DNA from: an uncultured Aquabacterium sp.
Lineage (GTDB): Bacteria; Pseudomonadota; Gammaproteobacteria; Burkholderiales; Burkholderiaceae_C
Direction: 5' to 3'
DNA: 9,842 nucleotides
NCBI GenBank assembly: GCA_937923225.1
Contig: CALAKR010000363.1
Coordinates: 1 to 9,842, forward strand
Position 1 is the first letter of the stretch; every line of letters begins with the position of its first letter. Both the position numbers and the translations under genes were made by a program. The notes beneath the pieces are model-generated. The model worked only from the letters and a program-made list of their open reading frames with translations, was not told the origin of the DNA and searched no databases. Of the stretch, positions 6,281 to 9,842 are shown piece after piece.

Positions 6281-6462
6281 GATGTGTCCTTCAGGATGAT
6301 GATGCGACGGCCAACACGGGGAGACACTCGCGCACGGACCGTCATGAGGCGCCAAGCCAACAACATTGCCTTCAATGACAATGCCCTCAACTTGAACGCC
6401 AGCCTCCCAGCCTGACTAGATACGTGCATCCTCAAAGGAATGCCCAAGCCGGGAAATCGCGC

Positions 6463-6491
6463 ATTATAGCGGGCAAGGCCATCCGTGGCAA
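6463..6491 (-). promoter_or_regulatory. rpsP: Near-consensus sigma70 promoter of the rpsP operon
   Basis: On the minus strand, TTGCCA (6491-6486; five of six) is followed after exactly 17 bp by a perfect TATAAT (6468-6463). The start site would be near 6456, leaving a leader of about 175 nt before rpsP. I see no long uninterrupted stem in that leader, only short ones such as cattg/caatg (6364-6368 with 6379-6383). The -35 overlaps a possible upstream GTG start (6485) of the divergent TM2 gene, which argues for the downstream ATG there. Confidence 0.75.
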
Positions 6492-6532
6492 ACGTCTGCC
6501 CAGAATCATCAGAAATCCTGCCAGCACCCACC

Positions 6533-7054
6533 ATGCACAGCGCTCCGACGACATCGCCCGCCACCAGCACCGCCCTCGGAACTGCACCCGCCACGGCGCC
6601 CGGCCTCTACCGCTCCAAGACGCTGGCCACCTGGCTGGGCCTGCTGGGCGGCCCCCTGGGCCTGCACCGCTTCTACCTGGGCGGCCTGGGCGATGTGTGG
6701 GGCTGGCTGCACCCGCTGCCCACCCTGCTGGGCCTGTGGGGCCTGCACCGCATGGACCAGCTCGGCCAGGACGACCGCCTGGCCTGGCTGCTGCTGCCCC
6801 TGCTGGGCCTGAGCTTCGCCACCGCCATGCTGCAGACCATCCTGATCGGCCTGACACCGGACGAGCGCTGGCACGCCCGCCACAACCCGACGCTGGCCGG
6901 CCGCGCCGATGCCCCCGCCGCCGGCTGGGGGGCCGTGATCCCGGTGATCCTGGCCCTGGTGCTGGGCGCCGGTGTGCTGATGGCCACCATCGCCTTCTCG
7001 GGCCAGCGCTACTTCGAGTACCAGGTGGAAGAGGCGCTGAAGATCAGCCAGTGA
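6533..7054 (+). CDS. TM2 domain-containing membrane protein
   Basis: A 173-residue inner-membrane protein. After a Thr/Ala/Pro-rich cytoplasmic stretch (1-27) comes a TM2 domain with the hallmark GGPLGLHRFYLG (39-50), the G-x-H-R-F-Y-x-G turn between paired hydrophobic segments (about 30-50 and 60-76). Two further likely membrane helices lie at 84-106 and 133-157, followed by a short polar tail. The biochemical role of bacterial TM2 proteins is not established. The start is uncertain: ATG at 6533 has no clear Shine-Dalgarno. An in-frame GTG at 6485 has AAGG upstream but falls on the rpsP -35 box, so I prefer 6533. It is divergent from the rpsP operon and ends 3 bp from the stop of the convergent DUF486 gene; I see no terminator between them. 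Confidence 0.85.
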   Translation: MHSAPTTSPATSTALGTAPATAPGLYRSKTLATWLGLLGGPLGLHRFYLGGLGDVWGWLHPLPTLLGLWGLHRMDQLGQDDRLAWLLLPLLGLSFATAMLQTILIGLTPDERWHARHNPTLAGRADAPAAGWGAVIPVILALVLGAGVLMATIAFSGQRYFEYQVEEALKISQ

Positions 7055-7057
7055 GCC

Positions 7058-7423
7058 TCAGGTCCGGAACATGAAATACGCTGCCCCCACCAGGCACAGC
7101 GCGGCCCAGATGTAATCCAGCTTGAAGGGCTGCCCCAGGTAGAACACCGCGAAAGGCACGAACACGCTCAGGCTGATCACCTCCTGCATGATCTTGAGTT
7201 GCCCCACGCTGAGCTGCTGCACGCCGATGCGGTTGGCCGGCACCTGCAGCAGGTACTCGAACAGCGCGATGCCCCAGCTGATCAGCGCCGCCACGATCCA
7301 GGGCTTGCTGGCCAGGTTCTTGAGGTGCCCGTACCAGGCGAAGGTCATGAACACGTTGGAGAGCACCAGCAACAACGCGGTCTGCATTGGGATCGGCAGG
7401 GAGGACAGCAGTGGGATGTTCAT
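7058..7423 (-). CDS. DUF486 family small membrane protein (DMT-like)
   Basis: A 121-residue, very hydrophobic protein of the DUF486 family, which is grouped with small drug/metabolite transporters. Four helices are visible, at about 13-30, 42-60, 78-97 and 103-119. Characteristic text includes LLVLSNVFMTFAWYGHLKN (18-36), a polar loop with PANRIG (62-67), and LKIMQEVISLSVFVPFAVFY (76-95). Transport has been suggested for the wider DMT group, but no substrate is known for this family. The start at 7423 has no good Shine-Dalgarno; the internal ATG at 7387, starting MQTALLLVLSN, matches where many family members begin and is a credible alternative. It is convergent with the TM2 gene (3 bp between stops) and divergent from the PurM-like gene. 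Confidence 0.85.
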   Translation of the reverse strand: MNIPLLSSLPIPMQTALLLVLSNVFMTFAWYGHLKNLASKPWIVAALISWGIALFEYLLQVPANRIGVQQLSVGQLKIMQEVISLSVFVPFAVFYLGQPFKLDYIWAALCLVGAAYFMFRT

Positions 7424-7477
7424 GCGGCCAGTCTAAGTCGCGGCACCTGAACCGCACCCAACGCCCGCCGGCTAACG

Positions 7478-7483
7478 GATAAT
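7478..7483 (+). promoter_or_regulatory. Possible -10 element for the PurM-like gene
   Basis: GATAAT (five of six matches to TATAAT) lies 43 bp before the ATG at 7527, in the 103-bp gap between the divergent DUF486 and PurM-like genes. No good -35 is found 16-18 bp upstream, so the call rests on the -10 and its location. Confidence 0.35.
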
Positions 7484-7526
7484 CTCGCTTTTGCCGCGAC
7501 CACGGCACCTCCAGCCGCACCGCCCC

Positions 7527-8651
7527 ATGAGCTCGACCACGCCCCCGACCAACACCCCGCTGACCTACGACCAGGCCGGCGTCAACTACGACCTGATCGA
7601 CCCGCTGAAGATCGCGGCGCAGCGCGCGGCGGCCGCCACGGGCGCGCACCTGGGTGGCCACGGCTTCAGCGAAGTGGGCGCCTCGCGCGGTGAATCGGCC
7701 TATGTGGTCGATGTGGGCCCGATGTACCTCGCCTCCATCGTGGAATGCCTGGGCACCAAGCCCCTGGTGGCCGACGAGATGGCCCTGCTGACGGGCAAGA
7801 GCTACTACGACGGCATCGCGCAGGACACCATCGCCATGGCGGTGAACGACCTGATCACCGTGGGCGCCACGCCCCTGGTGGTGCAGGCCTACTGGGCCGC
7901 TGGCGGCTCCGACTGGTTCAACGACGCGCAGCGCTCGCAGGCCCTGGTGGCCGGCTGGAAGAAGGCCTGCGACACCTGTCAGGTGGCCTGGGGCGGCGGC
8001 GAAACCCCCGCGCTGGCCGGCATCGTGGCCGATGGCCGCGTGGACCTGGCGGCATCGTGCACCGGCATCATCAGCCCCAAGACCCGCCTGTCGGTGGGCG
8101 ACAAGCTGGGCGCGGGCGACGCCATCGTGTTCCTGGCGGCCAGCGGCATTCACGCCAACGGCCTGTCGCTGGCGCGCAAGCTGGCCGAGCGGCTGCCCAA
8201 GGGCTACCTGACGGACATCGGCAACGGTCAGACCTATGGGGAAGCCCTGCTGGCCCCCACGGTGCTGTACTCGCCCGTGACCGAAGCGCTGGCCCAGGCC
8301 GGCATCATCCCGCACTACTGTGCCAACGTGACGGGCCATGGTTGGCGCAAGCTGATGCGCCACGCCAAGACGCTGACCTACCGCATCACTCAGGTGCCGC
8401 CCAAGACCGCCGTGCTGGACTTCATACAGCGCGAATGCCAACTGGACGACCACGAGGCCTACGGCACGCTGAACATGGGCGCGGGCTTCGCGCTGTACCT
8501 GGCCGCCGACCAGGCCGAGCGCGCGGTCGAGATCTCGCGCGGCCTGGGCATCGACGCCTGGGTGGCGGGCCGTGTGGAAGAAGGCCCCAAGCGCGTGGTG
8601 ATCGAACCGCTGGGCGTGGCCTTCGAAGGCGACGAGCTCCAGCTTCGCTAA
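7527..8651 (+). CDS. PurM / AIR synthase-family protein, divergent (phosphoribosylformylglycinamidine cyclo-ligase-like)
   Basis: A 374-residue protein of the PurM/AIR-synthase ATPase superfamily; true PurM converts FGAM to AIR in purine synthesis. Family features are LTYDQAGVNYD (12-22), IAQDTIAMAVNDLITVGATPL (around 98-118), the GGET turn (in AWGGGETPALAG), GIHANGLSLARK (PurM: GxHSNGxSL), VTGHGWRKLMR (PurM: LTGGGxxxNIPR) and AYGTLNMGAGFALYL near the C-terminus. The N-terminal half departs from standard PurM. Where GTDGVGTK is expected the protein reads VVDVGPMYLASIVECLGTK, with extra residues before GTK. It is therefore either an alternative PurM clade or a paralogue with another substrate; a canonical purM may lie elsewhere. 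The start at 7527 is a clear ATG at the expected distance from the AGV motif, with weak Shine-Dalgarno; an upstream TTG at 7491 is less likely. It is monocistronic, ending at an intrinsic terminator. Confidence 0.85.
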   Translation: MSSTTPPTNTPLTYDQAGVNYDLIDPLKIAAQRAAAATGAHLGGHGFSEVGASRGESAYVVDVGPMYLASIVECLGTKPLVADEMALLTGKSYYDGIAQDTIAMAVNDLITVGATPLVVQAYWAAGGSDWFNDAQRSQALVAGWKKACDTCQVAWGGGETPALAGIVADGRVDLAASCTGIISPKTRLSVGDKLGAGDAIVFLAASGIHANGLSLARKLAERLPKGYLTDIGNGQTYGEALLAPTVLYSPVTEALAQAGIIPHYCANVTGHGWRKLMRHAKTLTYRITQVPPKTAVLDFIQRECQLDDHEAYGTLNMGAGFALYLAADQAERAVEISRGLGIDAWVAGRVEEGPKRVVIEPLGVAFEGDELQLR

Positions 8652-8666
8652 ACAGCACACATACGG

Positions 8667-8683
8667 TCAACGGATACCGTTGA
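8667..8683 (+). other. Short hairpin ahead of the terminator
   Basis: Arms tcaacgg (8667-8673) and ccgttga (8677-8683) pair perfectly around a 3-nt loop, extendable by a G-T and a G-C pair. It lies between the PurM-like stop codon and the T-tailed terminator hairpin. It may stabilise the mRNA 3' end; no function is shown. Confidence 0.45.
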
Positions 8684-8696
8684 TCGACAAAGCAAT

Positions 8697-8722
8697 AAAA
8701 GGGCCCGCTCGAGGCCCTTTTT
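8697..8722 (+). terminator. Intrinsic terminator after the PurM-like gene
   Basis: Arms AAAAGGGCC (8697-8705) and GGCCCTTTT (8713-8721) pair perfectly around a 7-nt loop and end in a run of five Ts (8718-8722). It is 45 bp downstream of the stop codon and separates this gene from the chemoreceptor gene. Confidence 0.9.
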
Positions 8723-8730
8723 GCATGTTT

Positions 8731-8748
8731 TCGTGAAGATCTTCACGA
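8731..8748. promoter_or_regulatory. Perfect 18-bp palindrome upstream of the chemoreceptor gene
   Basis: TCGTGAAGATCTTCACGA is exactly self-complementary with no spacer. It begins 9 bp past the terminator T tract and lies about 175 bp before the chemoreceptor start. With no T tract after it, it looks more like a dimeric-regulator binding site than a terminator. Which protein would bind is unknown. Confidence 0.55.
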
Positions 8749-8782
8749 TGTGTCCTGAAACCCGATCAGGGATCCTCCCGCA

Positions 8783-8810
8783 TTCAGTTTTGCCATTTCG
8801 CGGCCGAAAA
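8783..8810 (+). promoter_or_regulatory. Possible sigma28 (FliA)-type promoter for the chemoreceptor gene
   Basis: TTCAGTTT (8783-8790) and GCCGAAAA (8803-8810) are separated by 12 bp. The enteric FliA consensus is TAAAGTTT-N11-GCCGATAA, so the matches are six of eight and seven of eight with spacing one base longer. Chemoreceptor genes are commonly FliA-dependent, which makes the position sensible. Transcription would start near 8818, giving a leader of about 105 nt. This is inference from motif and context. Confidence 0.4.
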
Positions 8811-8923
8811 CACTTCGAATGCCGCTGCAAGGGCTTGGCCCCGTTCAACGGCATGGTTCTCCATTCGTTCGACCGCGCCCACAGGCCCGCATCAGCCCTC
8901 CGGCGCCCACGACAGACTGAAGC

Positions 8924-9842
8924 ATGAACATCCGCAACATCCGCATCGGACAACGCCTGACCATCGGCTTCGGCCTGGTCATCGCCCTGCTCGTACTGCT
9001 GGCCGGCCTGGCGCTGATGCGCATCCAGAGCCTCAGCGCCGAAGTGGGATCGCTCACGCAGACCACCTACCCGCGCACGGTGGTGGCCAACAACATGAAG
9101 GCCGACCTCAACGAGATGTCGCGCAGCATGTTGAGCATTCTGGTCATGACCGACGAGGGGCAGATCAAGGGCGAGCTGGCCAACATCGAGAAGTACAACA
9201 AGATCCACGAGGCCAACGTGGCCAAGTTGCAGCAACTGATCACGGACGCCGAAGGGCAGGAGCTGCTCAAGAAGATGGAAGACCTGCGGGCCAAGGCGCT
9301 CAAGGGGCAGACCTCCTTCGTCAAGCTCATCAACGAGAACCTCAAGGAAGACGCGATGACGAAGTTCCTGTTCTCGGTGCGATCGGCCCAGACCAAGTAT
9401 TTCGAATCGCTGGACACGCTGATCGAGCAGCAGAACCGCAGCATGGAGCAGGCCGGCGAGCAATCGACCACGCAGGCCCACGCCACCATGGCCTTCATCC
9501 TGGGGCTGGCCGTGGCCGCCGCGCTGATCAGCGTGGTCGTGGCCCTGCTGGCCACCCGCAGCATCACCCTGCCGCTGAACCGCGCCGTGAAGATCGCGCA
9601 GCAGGTGGCCAAGGGTGATCTGACCAGCACCATCGTGACGCGCAGCCAGGACGAGACCGGCCAGCTGATGCAGGCGCTGGACCACATGAACCGCAGCCTG
9701 CAGGGCATCGTGGGCAATGTGCGCCAGGGCACGGAGATGATCGCCTCGGCCTCGACCGAGATCGCCTCGGGCAACTCGGACCTGTCGATCCGCACCGAAC
9801 AGCAGGCTGCCTCGCTGCAGCAGACCTCGGGCGCCGTGACCG
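8924..9842 (+). CDS. Methyl-accepting chemotaxis protein, 5' part (runs off the window)
   Basis: The first 306 residues of a transmembrane chemoreceptor; the frame is open to the right edge, so the C-terminus is missing. Order seen: a short basic N-terminus (MNIRNIRIGQRL); TM1 at about 12-33; a periplasmic domain at about 34-185, mainly helical and fitting a four-helix-bundle (4HB_MCP) sensor; TM2 at about 187-210; a HAMP domain at about 211-262 (RSITLPLNRAVKIAQQVAKG ... DETGQLMQALDHMN). The signalling domain then starts with the first methylation-helix region, IASGNSDLSIRTEQQAASLQ, very like the GNxDLSxRTEQQAxSLE text of betaproteobacterial Tsr-type receptors. The product would sense a periplasmic ligand and control CheA through CheW; the ligand cannot be read. 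The start at 8924 gives the standard MCP N-terminus; Shine-Dalgarno is weak (TGAAG). A terminator isolates it from the gene upstream. Confidence 0.93.
   Translation, partial: MNIRNIRIGQRLTIGFGLVIALLVLLAGLALMRIQSLSAEVGSLTQTTYPRTVVANNMKADLNEMSRSMLSILVMTDEGQIKGELANIEKYNKIHEANVAKLQQLITDAEGQELLKKMEDLRAKALKGQTSFVKLINENLKEDAMTKFLFSVRSAQTKYFESLDTLIEQQNRSMEQAGEQSTTQAHATMAFILGLAVAAALISVVVALLATRSITLPLNRAVKIAQQVAKGDLTSTIVTRSQDETGQLMQALDHMNRSLQGIVGNVRQGTEMIASASTEIASGNSDLSIRTEQQAASLQQTSGAVT

Noticed and set aside
6485..6532. GTG start at 6485 for the TM2 gene
   Set aside because: It has a weak AAGG upstream but lies on the -35 box of the rpsP promoter and adds 16 residues with no family support. Kept only as an alternative.
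7044..8660. Long minus-strand frame (538 codons) opposite the PurM-like gene
   Set aside because: Its His/Arg/Gly/Ala-rich composition is typical of antisense frames in GC-rich DNA, and the sense strand encodes a clear PurM-family protein.
8648..9795. Minus-strand frames of 345 and 242 codons opposite the chemoreceptor gene
   Set aside because: They are antisense shadows of a clear TM-HAMP-signalling receptor, with low-complexity composition and no recognisable domain.

Overview
This is a GC-rich chromosomal segment, most likely from a betaproteobacterium of the order Burkholderiales (Comamonadaceae or the neighbouring Leptothrix/Ideonella/Aquabacterium group). The main grounds are the order rpsP-rimM-trmD-rplS followed by a CoA-pyrophosphatase Nudix gene and a CobD/CbiB-like membrane protein, together with strong G/C third-position bias. 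I name no species. Most of the window is ordinary housekeeping and accessory chromosome. I see no mobile element, CRISPR array, tRNA or rRNA, and no obviously new multi-gene system.

Layout. (a) 1-460 has no convincing gene. It is packed with GC-rich inverted repeats, including a perfect 18-bp pair 93 bp apart, and looks like a dispersed intergenic repeat. (b) 461-2135 is a divergent unit: a TetR-family repressor gene on the minus strand faces two small hotdog-fold thioesterase genes on the plus strand. The 149-bp gap carries a perfect AT-rich palindrome that overlaps good sigma70 promoters for both directions. This is the clearest regulatory device in the window. (c) 2146-3889 (minus) holds the CobD/CbiB/AmpE-like membrane protein and the Nudix CoA pyrophosphatase. 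(d) 4061-6280 (minus) is the ribosome/tRNA-modification operon rpsP-rimM-trmD-rplS. It starts from a near-consensus promoter about 175 nt upstream of rpsP and ends at a strong hairpin with T tracts on both sides. (e) 6533-7054 (plus) encodes a TM2-domain membrane protein, convergent with a DUF486 small membrane protein (7058-7423, minus). (f) 7527-8651 (plus) is a divergent PurM/AIR-synthase-family protein followed by an intrinsic terminator. (g) From 8924 to the right edge is the 5' part of a methyl-accepting chemotaxis protein. Its upstream region holds a perfect 18-bp palindrome and a possible sigma28-type promoter.

How the genes work together. The ribosomal operon makes S16, the 30S maturation factor RimM, the tRNA m1G37 methyltransferase TrmD and L19, a translation-quality unit conserved across bacteria. 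The TetR/thioesterase unit probably forms a self-contained acyl-CoA-responsive or xenobiotic-responsive circuit. The other genes look like independent transcription units. The points most worth a second look are the operator/promoter architecture at 1133-1170, the PurM-like protein with a rearranged ATP-loop region, the Ala/Pro-rich insertion in RimM, the left-edge repeat and the palindrome in front of the chemoreceptor gene.
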